Shown one piece after another: positions 25,136-34,461 of a stretch of 64,000 nt of DNA. The stretch's first letter is position 1; each line of letters starts with the position of its first letter. The notes under the pieces were generated by a model. It worked only from the letters and a program-made list of their open reading frames with translations. It ran no database searches and was not told the DNA's origin. Origin of the DNA: Micrococcales bacterium (lineage in GTDB: Bacteria; Actinomycetota; Actinomycetes; Actinomycetales; Microbacteriaceae); the NCBI GenBank assembly GCA_016212425.1, contig JACRGJ010000015.1, positions 1 to 64,000 on the forward strand, in the 5' to 3' direction. Position numbers and translations under genes: made by a program.

Positions 25136-26350
25136 GTGTCTGACCGCGACATCGACCTCGCGACCGCCGCCGAGCAGTCCTCGGAGGAGGACGAGAACCA
25201 GGAAGGCGATTGGCTGGAGCGCGACGAGCGCTCGGTCGTGCCCAACGAGCAGCGCGCCATGCACATCGACCCCGAGAGCGACGAGGACATCGACGGCGAG
25301 GAGGGGGTCGCGATCGACGCGACCCTCGACGACGTCGCCGCCGCCGCCGACCCCGAAGCGGATGCCGCGGTGCAGGAGGCACTGGGAGCCACCGATACCG
25401 CGGACGCCGAGGCCGTGCTCGAGGCGACCCTGGACGAGGAGACGGAGGACGGCGAGTCCGACGCCGAGCTCGACGCGGACGAGATCGCACCCTACGAGGG
25501 ATCCGACGACCAGCAGCACGACCTCGAAGACGGCCGCCGCTACGGCGACGAGGCCGAGCCCGACGCCCCGGCTGACGCGACCGACGCCCTTGCGGCGGAG
25601 CTGGAGGCGGCCGTCGAGACGGACGGCGACGCCGACTTCGACGCGCTGACGGCGGGTCTGCAGGACGGTGCGGATGCCGGTTCTGCTGCGGACGCAGAGC
25701 CTGCCGAGGACGCAGAGCCTGCCGAGGTCGACCCGTACGAGGAGTTCCGCGCGGAGCTGCGGGTCAAGCCGGGCAAGTGGTACGTCATCCACTCCTATGC
25801 GGGATTCGAGAAGCGGGTGAAGCAGAACATCGAGAGCCGTCGCTCTTCGATGGGCATGGAGGACTTCGTCTACGAGGTCCAGGTGCCGATGGAGGACGTC
25901 GTCGAGATCAAGAACGGGCAGCGCAAGCTCGTCACCCGGGTCCGCGTCCCCGGCTACGTGCTGGTGCGGATGGACCTCAACGAGGACAGCTGGTCGGTCG
26001 TGCGCCACACCCCCGGCGTCACCGGCTTCGTCGGCAACGCCCACAACCCCACTCCGTTGCGCTTCGAGGAGGCCTTCACGATGCTGAAGAGCCTCGTGCA
26101 GCCGGTGGATGTGCCGGCCGCGAAGGGCGGGACGGCCACGAAGGGCGGCGGCGCCGCGGCCCGCGTCATCCCGGCGGAGGTCGACTTCGAGATCGGCGAG
26201 ACGATCACCATCAAGGAGGGCTCGTTCGCGGGCCTGCCGGGCACGATCAGCGAGATCAAGCCCGAGTCGGGTCGCCTCACGGTGCTCGTCTCGCTGTTCG
26301 AGCGCGAGACCCCGGTCGAGCTCACCTTCGATCAGGTGACCAAGCTCTAG
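25136..26350 (+). CDS. nusG: Transcription factor NusG with long acidic N-terminal extension
   Basis: 404 residues. The NGN domain starts near residue 200 ([26 protein letters not shown]) and the KOW domain follows ([25 protein letters not shown]), giving a normal NusG core of about 200 residues. The first 195 residues are an Asp/Glu/Ala-rich, presumably disordered extension, far longer than in E. coli NusG and longer than I expect for most actinobacteria. It contains an 18-bp perfect tandem duplication at 25691-25726. NusG links RNA polymerase with Rho or the ribosome. The GTG at 25136 starts MSDRDIDL, 44 bp after secE. Confidence 0.95.
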   Translation: MSDRDIDLATAAEQSSEEDENQEGDWLERDERSVVPNEQRAMHIDPESDEDIDGEEGVAIDATLDDVAAAADPEADAAVQEALGATDTADAEAVLEATLDEETEDGESDAELDADEIAPYEGSDDQQHDLEDGRRYGDEAEPDAPADATDALAAELEAAVETDGDADFDALTAGLQDGADAGSAADAEPAEDAEPAEVDPYEEFRAELRVKPGKWYVIHSYAGFEKRVKQNIESRRSSMGMEDFVYEVQVPMEDVVEIKNGQRKLVTRVRVPGYVLVRMDLNEDSWSVVRHTPGVTGFVGNAHNPTPLRFEEAFTMLKSLVQPVDVPAAKGGTATKGGGAAARVIPAEVDFEIGETITIKEGSFAGLPGTISEIKPESGRLTVLVSLFERETPVELTFDQVTKL

Positions 26351-26378
26351 TCCTCCTCTTCCTCCTTCCCCCTCGCCC

Positions 26379-26432
26379 AGAGGCCGCAACACGCCGCTAC
26401 GCACCGCGCCGTAGCGGCGTGTTGCGGCCTCT
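26379..26432. repeat. Perfect 23-bp intergenic palindrome
   Basis: Arms at 26379-26401 and 26410-26432 are perfect complements around the 8-nt loop caccgcgc. The arm reads agaggccgcaacacgccgct before its last bases. It lies just after nusG, so it may stop nusG transcription, but there is no T-run. The string cgcaacacgcc recurs at 8611-8621, suggesting a dispersed element. The rest of the 26351-26624 gap holds a possible rplK -10 (tagact, 26510-26515). Confidence 0.85.
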
Positions 26433-26624
26433 CGAGGCGAGAGGGGGCCGGGGCTCGGGGGCGCGGGGGGCGGATGCCGCGGGGGCGGATGCCGGGGCGG
26501 GACGTCCGCTAGACTCCTTCGGTTGGCCCGCCGTACGCGTGCCGACGCATCCCACCCACCGCTTCCGGAATCCGTCCGGTTCGCGGGAGCGCGCCCGCCC
26601 GGGCGCACGACAGATTGGACAGCA

Positions 26625-27056
26625 ATGGCACGCGCCAAGAAGGTGACGGGGCTGATCAAGCTCCAGATCAATGCGGGGGCCGCGAACCCCGCCCCGCCGA
26701 TCGGACCGGCTCTCGGTCAGCACGGCGTCAACATCATGGAGTTCTGCAAGGCGTACAACGCCGCGACGGAGTCGCAGCGCGGCAACGTCATCCCGGTCGA
26801 GATCACCGTCTACGAGGACCGCTCGTTCACGTTCATCCTCAAGACCCCGCCGGCGGCGGAGCTCATCAAGAAGGCCGCGGGGATTCAGAAGGGCTCCCCG
26901 ACCCCGCACACGACCAAGGTCGCCCGGCTCACCCGGGAGCAGGTGCGCCAGATCGCCGAGCAGAAGCAGAGCGACCTCAACGCCAACGACATCGAGGCGG
27001 CGTCGAAGATCATCGCGGGCACCGCCCGCTCCATGGGCATCACGGTGGAGGCGTAA
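26625..27056 (+). CDS. rplK: 50S ribosomal protein L11
   Basis: 143 residues, full length. [40 protein letters not shown] is the conserved N-terminal domain with its proline switch, and SMGITVEA the C-terminus. It binds 23S rRNA at the GTPase-associated centre and is needed for the stringent response. A possible promoter -10 (tagact) lies at 26510-26515. It is followed by rplA after 2 bp. Confidence 0.98.
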   Translation: MARAKKVTGLIKLQINAGAANPAPPIGPALGQHGVNIMEFCKAYNAATESQRGNVIPVEITVYEDRSFTFILKTPPAAELIKKAAGIQKGSPTPHTTKVARLTREQVRQIAEQKQSDLNANDIEAASKIIAGTARSMGITVEA

Positions 27057-27058
27057 TC

Positions 27059-27748
27059 ATGGCCGTCAAGAGCAAGGCGTATCGCGCCGCCGCCGAGAAG
27101 ATCGAGCCCGGGAAGTTCTACGGACCCACGGAGGCCGTCGGCGTCATCAAGGAGACCGGGTCGAAGAGGTTCGACTCGACCGTCGAGGTCGCCCTCAAGC
27201 TCGGTGTCGACTCGCGCAAGGCCGACCAGATGGTGCGCGGCACCGTGATCCTGCCGCACGGCACCGGCAAGACCGCCCGCGTCATCGTGTTCGCGAACGG
27301 ACCCGCCGCCGAGGCGGCCCGCGCCGCGGGAGCGGATGAGGTGGGCGGTGCCGAGCTGATCGAGAAGGTCGCCGCGGGCTACACCAACTTCGACGCCGCG
27401 GTCGCGACCCCCGACATGATGGGCCAGGTCGGCCGACTGGGCAAGGTGCTCGGGCCGCGCGGCCTGATGCCGAACCCGAAGACCGGAACCGTGACCCCGG
27501 ATGCGGCCAAGGCCGTCTCCGACATCAAGGGCGGCAAGATCGAGTTTCGTGTCGACAAGCACAACAACGTGCACTTCGTGATCGGCAAGGCCGGCTTCAC
27601 CGCCGACCAGCTCAGCGAGAACTTCACCGCCGCGCTCGACGAGATCCAGCGGCTGAAGCCGTCCTCGTCCAAGGGCCGCTACATCCAGAAGGGCACGTTG
27701 TCGACCACCTTCGGTCCGGGCGTGCCGCTGGATGTCGCCGTCCTATAA
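27059..27748 (+). CDS. rplA: 50S ribosomal protein L1
   Basis: 229 residues, full length, starting [20 protein letters not shown]. The conserved motif [19 protein letters not shown] is present, and the protein ends near [11 protein letters not shown]. It is part of the L1 stalk and, in other bacteria, a repressor of its own operon. It starts 2 bp after the rplK stop and is followed by a strong terminator, so here rplKA is separate from rplJL. Confidence 0.98.
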   Translation: MAVKSKAYRAAAEKIEPGKFYGPTEAVGVIKETGSKRFDSTVEVALKLGVDSRKADQMVRGTVILPHGTGKTARVIVFANGPAAEAARAAGADEVGGAELIEKVAAGYTNFDAAVATPDMMGQVGRLGKVLGPRGLMPNPKTGTVTPDAAKAVSDIKGGKIEFRVDKHNNVHFVIGKAGFTADQLSENFTAALDEIQRLKPSSSKGRYIQKGTLSTTFGPGVPLDVAVL

Positions 27749-27764
27749 GGCGCGCACCGCATCC

Positions 27765-27797
27765 GGAGGGCCCCCGCGCACGTCGCGGGGGCCCTCC
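27765..27797 (+). terminator. Terminator of rplKA
   Basis: Perfect 14-bp arms ggagggcccccgcg (27765-27778) and cgcgggggccctcc (27784-27797) with loop cacgt, 16 bp after rplA. Confidence 0.9.
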
Positions 27798-27867
27798 GCC
27801 GTTCCCGCCGGGTGCGCAGCGTCCGAACGGCCCCGATCTCCCGCGACGCCCGCTATCTCCGCTGTTC

Positions 27868-27893
27868 GTGCCGACAACAGCTGTTGTCGGCAC
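27868..27893. repeat. Loop-free 26-bp perfect palindrome
   Basis: 27868-27893 is a perfect dyad (left half gtgccgacaacag, right half ctgttgtcggcac) with no spacer, so it cannot form an ordinary hairpin loop without losing central pairs. It lies between the ends of rplA and the FAD oxidoreductase gene, away from any start codon. It could be a protein-binding site or a chromosome-organisation element. The rest of 27798-28015 is GC-rich with no feature seen. Confidence 0.8.
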
Positions 27894-28015
27894 CCGTCGG
27901 TCGCGCCTCGCGCACGCGCCACCCCGCGCGCGCGACCTCGTGCCCGCGCCACCCCCAGCCCACGACCTCGCGCCCTCGCGCCCCTCGGATCGGGGCGACT
28001 CCCGCGGCTTGCGGC

Positions 28016-29449
28016 TCAGGAGTCGAAGCCCAGGCCCGCGGCGTCGAGGGTGCGAAGGAGGGGACCGCGGCGTCCGCCGTCGTGGTCGGCGCGGTTCAGC
28101 GCCGCGCGGGTCGCCTGGATGCCCGCCCACGCCGCCGGCTCGGGCGGGAATGGAAGAGGGCGCTCGCGCACCATCCGCAGCTGCGTCCGCTCCGTCGGCT
28201 CTCCGTCGAGGAGGTCGAGCACCGTCTCCCCCGCGAAGCGGCTCACGCCGAGGCCGAGTCCGGTGAAGCCCGCCGCGTAGGCGACCCGGCCCTCCCGTGC
28301 GGTGCCGAAGAACGCGCTGAAACGGGTCGAGGTATCGATGACCCCCGCCCAGCGGTGCGTGAAGCGCAGACCCTCGAGCTGCGGGAAGGTGGTGAAGAAG
28401 TGCCGCGCGAGGGTGCGGAACGACTGCGGCCGGTTCTCGTAGGACGAGCGGATGCGGCCGCCGTAGTGGTACACGGCGTCGTAGCCGCCGAAGACGATGC
28501 GGTCGTCGGCGGTGAGCCGGTAGTAGTGGAACTGGTTGGCCAGATCGCCGATGCCCTGCCGGTTCCGCCAGCCCACCTGCTCCAGCTGCGGGGGCGAGAG
28601 CGGCTCGGTGGCGAGCACGTAGTCGTAGACCGGCACGGTCAGGAGGCGCGTCCGGCGCAGCAGCGGCGGGTAGACGCCGGTCGCCAGAGCGACGTGCTGG
28701 GTGCGGATGCGGCCCGACTCGGTGATGACCTCGAGTCCCGCCCCGGAATCGAGCAGGCTCCGCGCCGGCGACTGCTCGTAGAGCTGCACCCCCAGGTTCT
28801 CGGCCACCCGCGCGAGCTCCGCGCAGAGCCGGCCCGGGTTGAGGAGCGCCACGTCGCGCCGTCGCCAGGTCGCGCCGAGGTAGCTCGGGGAGGCGACCTC
28901 CGCCTGCACCCCGGCGGCATCCAGCAGCACGGCATCCGGCCACGACCCGTCCGCACGCCGCGGCTCGCCCTCGAGCCAGTCGAGCTGGTGGGGCTCGGTC
29001 GCGACGTCGAGCTCTCCGGTGCGCTCCCACTCGCACGCCAGCCCCAGCTCCTCGACGTCGCGCTCCATCGCCGCGAGGTTCGCGCGGCCGAGCCGTTCGA
29101 GCGTCGAGTACTCCTCCGGCCAGCGTGCTCGGCCGTTCGCCTCGCCGTGGGTGAGGCTCGCATCCACGAAGCCGCCGTTACGTCCGGATGCCGCCCAGCC
29201 GATCCGCCGCGCCTCCACGAGCGCGACGCTGCGGCTCGGGTCGCGGTGCTTCGCGAGCACCGCGGTCCACAGCCCGAGCAGACCGCCGCCGACGATCGCG
29301 AGATCGACGCTCACGTCGCCCACGAGCTTCCGCCGCGGATGCCGGTGCGGCAGGTCGTCGATCCAGAACACCGACTGGCGCGTCTCGGCGAGGGCGTGCT
29401 CGACGACCGACTCGGCGGGTGGGTACCGCTCGAACACCGTCGTGCCCAT
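28016..29449 (-). CDS. FAD-dependent amine/amino acid oxidoreductase (DAO family)
   Basis: 477 residues. VDLAIVGGGLLGLWTAV at about 48-64 is the FAD GxGxxG-type fold, preceded by about 45 residues containing SVFWIDDLP as in PuuB/OrdL-type oxidases. GWAASGRNGGFVDASLTHG is the usual flavin-contact segment, and AAGFTGLGLGVSRFAGE the C-terminal FAD contact. It is probably a cytoplasmic oxidase or dehydrogenase for a secondary amine or amino acid; the substrate is unknown. It is transcribed away from the GNAT gene at 29493, with start codons only 43 bp apart. Confidence 0.88.
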   Translation of the reverse strand: MGTTVFERYPPAESVVEHALAETRQSVFWIDDLPHRHPRRKLVGDVSVDLAIVGGGLLGLWTAVLAKHRDPSRSVALVEARRIGWAASGRNGGFVDASLTHGEANGRARWPEEYSTLERLGRANLAAMERDVEELGLACEWERTGELDVATEPHQLDWLEGEPRRADGSWPDAVLLDAAGVQAEVASPSYLGATWRRRDVALLNPGRLCAELARVAENLGVQLYEQSPARSLLDSGAGLEVITESGRIRTQHVALATGVYPPLLRRTRLLTVPVYDYVLATEPLSPPQLEQVGWRNRQGIGDLANQFHYYRLTADDRIVFGGYDAVYHYGGRIRSSYENRPQSFRTLARHFFTTFPQLEGLRFTHRWAGVIDTSTRFSAFFGTAREGRVAYAAGFTGLGLGVSRFAGETVLDLLDGEPTERTQLRMVRERPLPFPPEPAAWAGIQATRAALNRADHDGGRRGPLLRTLDAAGLGFDS

Positions 29450-29492
29450 GCTCCGACCCTAGGGCGTGCCGAGGGCTCGCTACGCTCGCCCG

Positions 29493-30029
29493 GTGACCCC
29501 CGTCATCCGCTCCGGCCGCCCCGACGAGGCGGACGCGGTGCACGAGCTCGCCGCGGCGACCTTCCCTCTCGCCTGCCCGCCCGGGACGACCGAGGCGGAC
29601 ATCGCCGCATTCGTGGCCGAGCACCTGAGCGCCGAGCGTGTCGCGGGCTACCTCGCCGACCCGCAGCGCCGCATCCTGGTGGCGGAACGGGACGGGCTGC
29701 TGCTCGGCTACACGATGCTCGTGCTGGCCGACCCGGCCGATCCGGAGGTCGCGGCGGCGGTGACCACCCGACCCACCGCCGAACTCAGCAAGTGCTACCT
29801 CCGCCCCGACGCGCACGGCGGGGGGCTCGCGGCGGCTCTGGTGGAGGCGACGGTCGAGGAGGCGGCTCGCGCCGGAGCGGTGAGCGTCTGGCTCGGCGTG
29901 AATCAGCGCAACGCGCGCGCGAATCGGTTCTACGAGAAGAGCGGCTTCGCGGTGGTGGGCACGAAGCACTTCCGAGTCGGCGCGCACCTGCACGACGACT
30001 TCACCCGAGAGCGGATGCTGCGGGCGTAG
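29493..30029 (+). CDS. GNAT family N-acetyltransferase
   Basis: 178 residues. SGRPDEADAVHELAAATFPLACPP is the first strand and helix, TAELSKCYLRPDAHGGGLAAALVEATVEEA the acetyl-CoA pyrophosphate-binding motif A (a RxxxGxG/A-like turn), and NARANRFYEKSGFAVVGTKHF motif B. It transfers acetyl from acetyl-CoA to an unknown amine. The GTG at 29493 is chosen because the conserved domain begins there; an upstream ATG at 29466 is also open. It overlaps the convergent ROK gene tail-to-tail by 29 bp. Confidence 0.87.
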   Translation: MTPVIRSGRPDEADAVHELAAATFPLACPPGTTEADIAAFVAEHLSAERVAGYLADPQRRILVAERDGLLLGYTMLVLADPADPEVAAAVTTRPTAELSKCYLRPDAHGGGLAAALVEATVEEAARAGAVSVWLGVNQRNARANRFYEKSGFAVVGTKHFRVGAHLHDDFTRERMLRA

Positions 30030-31272
30030 CCCCTGCTCGCCCGTGCGCCTCCGCGGCGGCGGGTGCGGCGACCAGCGCGGGCCGCACGGCGACAGCGCGG
30101 CCGACGAGGCGGTCGACCGCCTCCGCCGAGAGCGCCTCGTCGAGCGCGAGCCGCACGGCCCCGAGCACGCCCGCGGTCTGCCCGGTGCGGCTCGACACGA
30201 TCTCCAGGTGCTCCGTCGCGAGCGGGGTCGCCCGGCGGTAGACGATCTCGCGGATGCCGGCCAGCAGCACGTCCCCCGCCTCCGCCAGCTGCCCGCCGAG
30301 CACGACGACCGAGGGATTCAGGAGGCTGACGACGCTCGCGAGCACCGCGCCGATCGACCGGCCCGCCTCGCGGACGGCCGCGATCGCCTCCGGATCCTGC
30401 GCCTGCACGAGCTCGGCGATCTGCGAGCCCGACTCGAGCCCGAGCGCCCGGATGAGGACGGGAGCGCTCGCGATCGCCTCCAGGCATCCGGTGTTGCCGC
30501 AGGTGCAGGGCACCTGCTCGGCCCCCGGCACGGCCAGGTGACCCAGATCGCCCGCAGCGCCGAGGGCGCCGCGCTGCAGCCGGCCGCCCGAGACGATCCC
30601 GGCGCCGATCCCGGTCGACACCTTCACGTAGACCAGGTCGGCGACCTCGGGCCGGGCGGCGTGCCGCTCCCCGATCGCCATGAGGTTCACGTCGTTGTCG
30701 ACGAAGGCGGAGATGCCGGTCTCGCGTGCGATCCAGGCGGGTACATCGAAGCCGTCCCAGCCGGGCATGATCGGCGGGCGGCGGGCGCGGCCCGAGCTGT
30801 GCTCCACGGGGCCCGGCAGCCCGACGCCCACGGCCAGCACGTCCGCCCGCGACCTGCCTTGAGCGGTCAGCAGCTCGTCGAGCGCGTCGGCGGTGTCGGC
30901 GAGGGTCACCTCGGGACCCCGGGAGATCGCGCCCGTCCGCGTTGTCGTGCCGAGCATCCGCCCCCGCAGGTCGGCCAGGCCCACGGTCAGGTGACCGGCG
31001 CCGAGATCGGCGCCGGCGACGAGTCGGGATTCGGCGGCGAGCGAGAAGGTGATGGGCGGCCGGCCGCCGGTGGATATCGCTCGCGCGGCCGGGCCGATGA
31101 GACCGGCTCCGATCAGCTCGTCCAGCCGCAGGGCGATGGTCGAGCGTGCGAGCCCGCTGCGGGTGGCGATCGTCGCGCGGGTGGTCTCATCCTGCTCGCG
31201 GAACAGCTGCAGGAGAGCGCCGGCGGTCCAGCCGCTCCCGGCCGCGGGGGCGCCGCCGAACTCCGTGGTCAC
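30001..31272 (-). CDS. ROK family sugar-responsive repressor
   Basis: 423 residues. An N-terminal winged helix-turn-helix (TTRATIATRSGLARSTIALRLDELIGAGLI) is fused to a ROK sugar-kinase-like domain with LVAGADLGAGHLTVGLADL (phosphate-1 loop), VDNDVNLMAIGE and the zinc motif CTCGNTGCLEA. Such proteins are XylR/NagC-like repressors that sense a sugar. It is divergent from the isomerase/dehydrogenase operon at 31420 and very likely controls it. The GTG at 31272 follows GGAGGTGGTGAC. Confidence 0.9.
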   Translation of the reverse strand: MTTEFGGAPAAGSGWTAGALLQLFREQDETTRATIATRSGLARSTIALRLDELIGAGLIGPAARAISTGGRPPITFSLAAESRLVAGADLGAGHLTVGLADLRGRMLGTTTRTGAISRGPEVTLADTADALDELLTAQGRSRADVLAVGVGLPGPVEHSSGRARRPPIMPGWDGFDVPAWIARETGISAFVDNDVNLMAIGERHAARPEVADLVYVKVSTGIGAGIVSGGRLQRGALGAAGDLGHLAVPGAEQVPCTCGNTGCLEAIASAPVLIRALGLESGSQIAELVQAQDPEAIAAVREAGRSIGAVLASVVSLLNPSVVVLGGQLAEAGDVLLAGIREIVYRRATPLATEHLEIVSSRTGQTAGVLGAVRLALDEALSAEAVDRLVGRAVAVRPALVAAPAAAEAHGRAGATPAASALG

Positions 31273-31325
31273 GTCACCACCTCCGTCCCGTCCGGAACAC
31301 CTGTTCAGGATGCCACAACGGGGCC

Positions 31326-31362
31326 CCTTTTGGTTGACCGTCGACAAAAGGTGCCCTAGCGT
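31326..31362 (+). promoter_or_regulatory. Promoter with overlapping inverted repeat for the 31420 operon
   Basis: -35 ttgacc (31334-31339) and -10 tagcgt (31357-31362) are 17 bp apart, about 58 bp before the GTG at 31420. Arms ccttttg (31326-31332) and caaaagg (31345-31351) flank the -35, a natural operator for the divergent ROK repressor. Confidence 0.65.
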
Positions 31363-31419
31363 CGAAGGAAGCGCTGGCCGGCCACTCCGGGGCGCGGCAC
31401 CACCCATCAGGAGGTCCTC

Positions 31420-32181
31420 GTGCCCATCCCGCCTCTCGGACTGCAGCTCTACACGTTGCGCGACGCGCTCGCCGCCGACTACGACGGCACCCTGGCCCGG
31501 ATCGCCCGGATCGGATTCGGCATCGTGGAGCCGTTCGACTTCGTGTCGCAGGCCGAGCAGCTCCGGGAGGGTCTGAGGGTGCACGGGCTCGAGGCGCGCA
31601 GCGCGCACCTCAATTTCCTCCGCGAGGGCACCGACCTCTCCGCCGCGTTCGCCGCCGCCGCCGAGCTCGGCATCTCCACGGTCATCGAGCCCTACGTCGA
31701 CCCCGCGCGCTGGACCAGCGCCGCCGACATCCGCGCCACCGCGGATGCCCTGAATGCTGCGGCCCCGCTCGCGGCGGCGCACGGCATCCGCATCGGGTAC
31801 CACAACCACTGGTTCGAGCTCGACGAGGTCGAGGGCAGCACCGGCATCGAGGTGCTCGCCGCCGCGCTGGACCCGGCGGTCGTGCTCGAGCTCGACACCT
31901 ACTGGGCCGCCGCCGGCGGGCAGGACGTCCCGGCCCTGCTCGGCCGTCTTGGCGACCGGGTCCGCTTCCTGCACGTGAAGGACGGCCCCATCGAGCCGGA
32001 TCCGGCGACGCAGACCGCCGTCGGGGAGGGCCGGATGCCGGTGTGGGAGATCCTCGCCGCGGCGCCGCAGGTGGAGGTCGGCGTTGTGGAGCTCGACGAC
32101 TTCGCCGGCGACATGTGGTCGGCCGTCGAGAGCTCCTATCGATACCTCAGCACCGCGCAGAGCGGAGCGGGCGCCCGATGA
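31420..32181 (+). CDS. Sugar phosphate isomerase/epimerase (AP endonuclease 2-type TIM barrel)
   Basis: 253 residues. LGLQLYTLRDAL at the start and metal-binding segments TVIEPYV, IGYHNHWFEL, ELDTYWA and FLHVKDGP are those of the IolE/IolI-like TIM-barrel family, which isomerises or epimerises sugars and inosose derivatives. The GTG at 31420 follows aggagg. Its stop overlaps the next start (ATGA). It is the first gene of the four-gene operon 31420-35472. The actual sugar is not known. Confidence 0.88.
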   Translation: MPIPPLGLQLYTLRDALAADYDGTLARIARIGFGIVEPFDFVSQAEQLREGLRVHGLEARSAHLNFLREGTDLSAAFAAAAELGISTVIEPYVDPARWTSAADIRATADALNAAAPLAAAHGIRIGYHNHWFELDEVEGSTGIEVLAAALDPAVVLELDTYWAAAGGQDVPALLGRLGDRVRFLHVKDGPIEPDPATQTAVGEGRMPVWEILAAAPQVEVGVVELDDFAGDMWSAVESSYRYLSTAQSGAGAR

Positions 32182-33284
32182 CCGGCTCCGGCCGGGTCGG
32201 TATCGGCGTCATCGGCGCCGGGGTCATCAGCATGGAGTACCTCGGCAACCTCACGAGTTTCCCCGACCTCCAGGTGCACGCCGTGGGCGACCTGTACCCC
32301 GAGGCCGCGGCCGCCCGCGCAGCGGAGTTCGGCATCGCGACCTCCGGCGGTCCCGAGGTCGTGCTCGAGCATCCGGACGTCGAGATCATCGTGAATCTGA
32401 CGATCCCCGCCGCGCACGTCGAGATCGCCACGGCGGCCGTTCGCGCGGGCAAGCACGTCTGGAGCGAGAAGCCGTTCTCCCTCGACCGCGAGTCCGGCCG
32501 CGCCCTGCTCGCGGAGGCGGAGGCGGCGGGGCTGCGCCTCGGCTGCGCGCCGGACACCTTCCTCGGCGCGGGTCTGCAGACCGCTCGGCGGATGCTGGAG
32601 CGCGGGGACATCGGCGAGCCGCAGTCGGCACTCACCCTCATGCAGTCGCCGGGACCCGAGTCGTGGCATCCGAACCCCGCGTTCCTGTTCCAGGAGGGTG
32701 CGGGGCCGCTGTTCGACATCGGGCCCTACTACCTCACCGCGCTCGTGCAGTTCTTCGGGCCGATCGCCAGGGTCGGCGCGTTCGGTTCGCGGTCGCGGCT
32801 GCAGCGCACGATCGGCTCGGGGCCCAAGGCCGGCGAGGTCTTCGACGTGACCGTGCCGACGCATGTCAGTGCCATCGCCGAATTCGAGGCGGGGCCGTCG
32901 TCGCAGTCGATCTTCTCCTTCGACTCGCACTCGGGTCGGCCACCGCTGGTGGAGATCACGGGCACCGAGGGCGTGCTCTCGGTGCCCGATCCGAACACGT
33001 TCGCCGGCACGATCGGGGTGCGCACCGGATCGGACGAGGGCTGGCGCGAGGTGCCCGCGGTCGGCTCGACCGCGAGCCGCGGCTCGGGAGTGCTCGAGAT
33101 GGCGCGCGCCATCCGGGCCGGTCGTCCGCACCGCGCCCCCGGTGAGCAGGCGTTCCACGTCGTCGACACCATGGTCTCGATCACCCAGTCGATCGAGGAG
33201 AAGCGCTTCGTGGACATCGAGTCGACGCTCGCGCAGCCCCCCGCCCTCCCCGAGGACTGGGACCCCGCCGCAGAGACGCTGTAG
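32178..33284 (+). CDS. Gfo/Idh/MocA family oxidoreductase
   Basis: 368 residues. GIGVIGAGVISMEYLGNL is the NAD(P)-binding Rossmann start and KHVWSEKPFSLD carries the EKP motif. The C-terminal beta-sheet domain includes FDIGPYYLTALVQFFGP, with the conserved catalytic-type Asp. It is likely an NAD(P)-dependent sugar or polyol dehydrogenase. It is coupled by a 4-bp overlap to the TIM-barrel gene upstream and is followed after 12 bp by a second dehydrogenase. Confidence 0.9.
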   Translation: MTGSGRVGIGVIGAGVISMEYLGNLTSFPDLQVHAVGDLYPEAAAARAAEFGIATSGGPEVVLEHPDVEIIVNLTIPAAHVEIATAAVRAGKHVWSEKPFSLDRESGRALLAEAEAAGLRLGCAPDTFLGAGLQTARRMLERGDIGEPQSALTLMQSPGPESWHPNPAFLFQEGAGPLFDIGPYYLTALVQFFGPIARVGAFGSRSRLQRTIGSGPKAGEVFDVTVPTHVSAIAEFEAGPSSQSIFSFDSHSGRPPLVEITGTEGVLSVPDPNTFAGTIGVRTGSDEGWREVPAVGSTASRGSGVLEMARAIRAGRPHRAPGEQAFHVVDTMVSITQSIEEKRFVDIESTLAQPPALPEDWDPAAETL

Positions 33285-33296
33285 CGGATCCCGCGC

Positions 33297-34439
33297 ATGA
33301 CGACGATGTCCCGCCCGGTCACCCTCCCCGCCGCCGCGCACTCCGCCGAGGAGGCACCGGACCGACGCGCAGAGCCCTTGCGGGCAGGGATCCTCGGTGG
33401 CGGCTTCATGGGCGACGTGCACGGCCGGGCGATCCGCGCCGCGCGGTCCGTGGTGGCCGGACTCGCCTCCTCGACGCCGGAGAGCACCGCGGTCGCCGCG
33501 AGCCGGATCGGAGCCGAGCGCGCCCTGACGCCGGACGAGCTGCTCGCCGATCCGTCGATCGAGGTCGTGCACGTGTGCACGCCCAACGCGACGCATGCCG
33601 AGTACGCCGCCCGGGCGTTGGCCGCGGGGAAGCACGTGGTGTGCGAGAAGCCCATCGGCACCACGCTGGCGGAGGCGGAGCGGATGGCGGAGGCCGCCCG
33701 AGCATCCGGTCTCGTGACCGCCGTCCCCTTCGTGAACCGTTTCCATCCGCTCACCCGCGAGGCGCGCGACCGGCTCGCCGAGGATCCGGGTGCCGTCACC
33801 ACGGTGCTCGGGAGCTACCTGCAGGACTGGCTGCTCGAGCAGGGCGACGACGACTGGCGCGTCGACGCCACGACCGGGGGCCCGTCCCGCGCGTTCGGGG
33901 ACATCGGCTCGCATCTCGTCGATCTCCTCGAGTTCACGACGGGGGAGCGGATCGTGTCCCTCCGCGCGGTGACCGGACGCCTGCACGCGACACGGGCGGG
34001 GCGCGCGGTCGCCACGGAGGACACCGTCGCCGCCGTCATCACGCTCTCCGGTGGCGGGATCGGCACCCTCACCGTGTCGCAGGTCGCGCCGGGGCGGAAG
34101 AACGCGCTCGCCCTCGAGATCGCGAAGCCCACCGCCAGTTACCGCTTCGAGCAGGAGGACCCCGAGGTGCTCTGGGTCGGACGGCGCCGCGGCAGCGAGC
34201 TGCTGCTGCGCGATCCCGACCAGCTCCACGCCGACGGACGCCGGCTCAGCATCGTGCCCGCCGGGCACGCCCTCGGCTACCAGAACGCCTTCGACGCGTT
34301 CGTCGCCGACGCCTACGCCGTCATCCGCGGCGAGCAGCGCCCCGGCCTGCCGACGTTCGAGGACGGGCTCCGGGCCGCGCGGGTGACGGATGCCGTGCTC
34401 GCCTCCGCCCGCGAGGCGCGGGACGTCCCCATCCCCTGA
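33297..34439 (+). CDS. Gfo/Idh/MocA family oxidoreductase, second
   Basis: 380 residues. LRAGILGGGFMGDVHGRAI begins the Rossmann fold after about 28 extra residues, and KHVVCEKPIGTTL is the EKP motif. FGDIGSHLVDLLEFTTGERI carries the conserved Asp/His pair of the substrate pocket. It is not a close copy of the neighbour at 32178, so the operon probably has two successive oxidation or reduction steps on one sugar. An internal start a few codons downstream (MSRPVTL) is possible. Confidence 0.9.
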   Translation: MTTMSRPVTLPAAAHSAEEAPDRRAEPLRAGILGGGFMGDVHGRAIRAARSVVAGLASSTPESTAVAASRIGAERALTPDELLADPSIEVVHVCTPNATHAEYAARALAAGKHVVCEKPIGTTLAEAERMAEAARASGLVTAVPFVNRFHPLTREARDRLAEDPGAVTTVLGSYLQDWLLEQGDDDWRVDATTGGPSRAFGDIGSHLVDLLEFTTGERIVSLRAVTGRLHATRAGRAVATEDTVAAVITLSGGGIGTLTVSQVAPGRKNALALEIAKPTASYRFEQEDPEVLWVGRRRGSELLLRDPDQLHADGRRLSIVPAGHALGYQNAFDAFVADAYAVIRGEQRPGLPTFEDGLRAARVTDAVLASAREARDVPIP

Positions 34440-34461
34440 CCGTCTCTCGGAAGGAACGACC

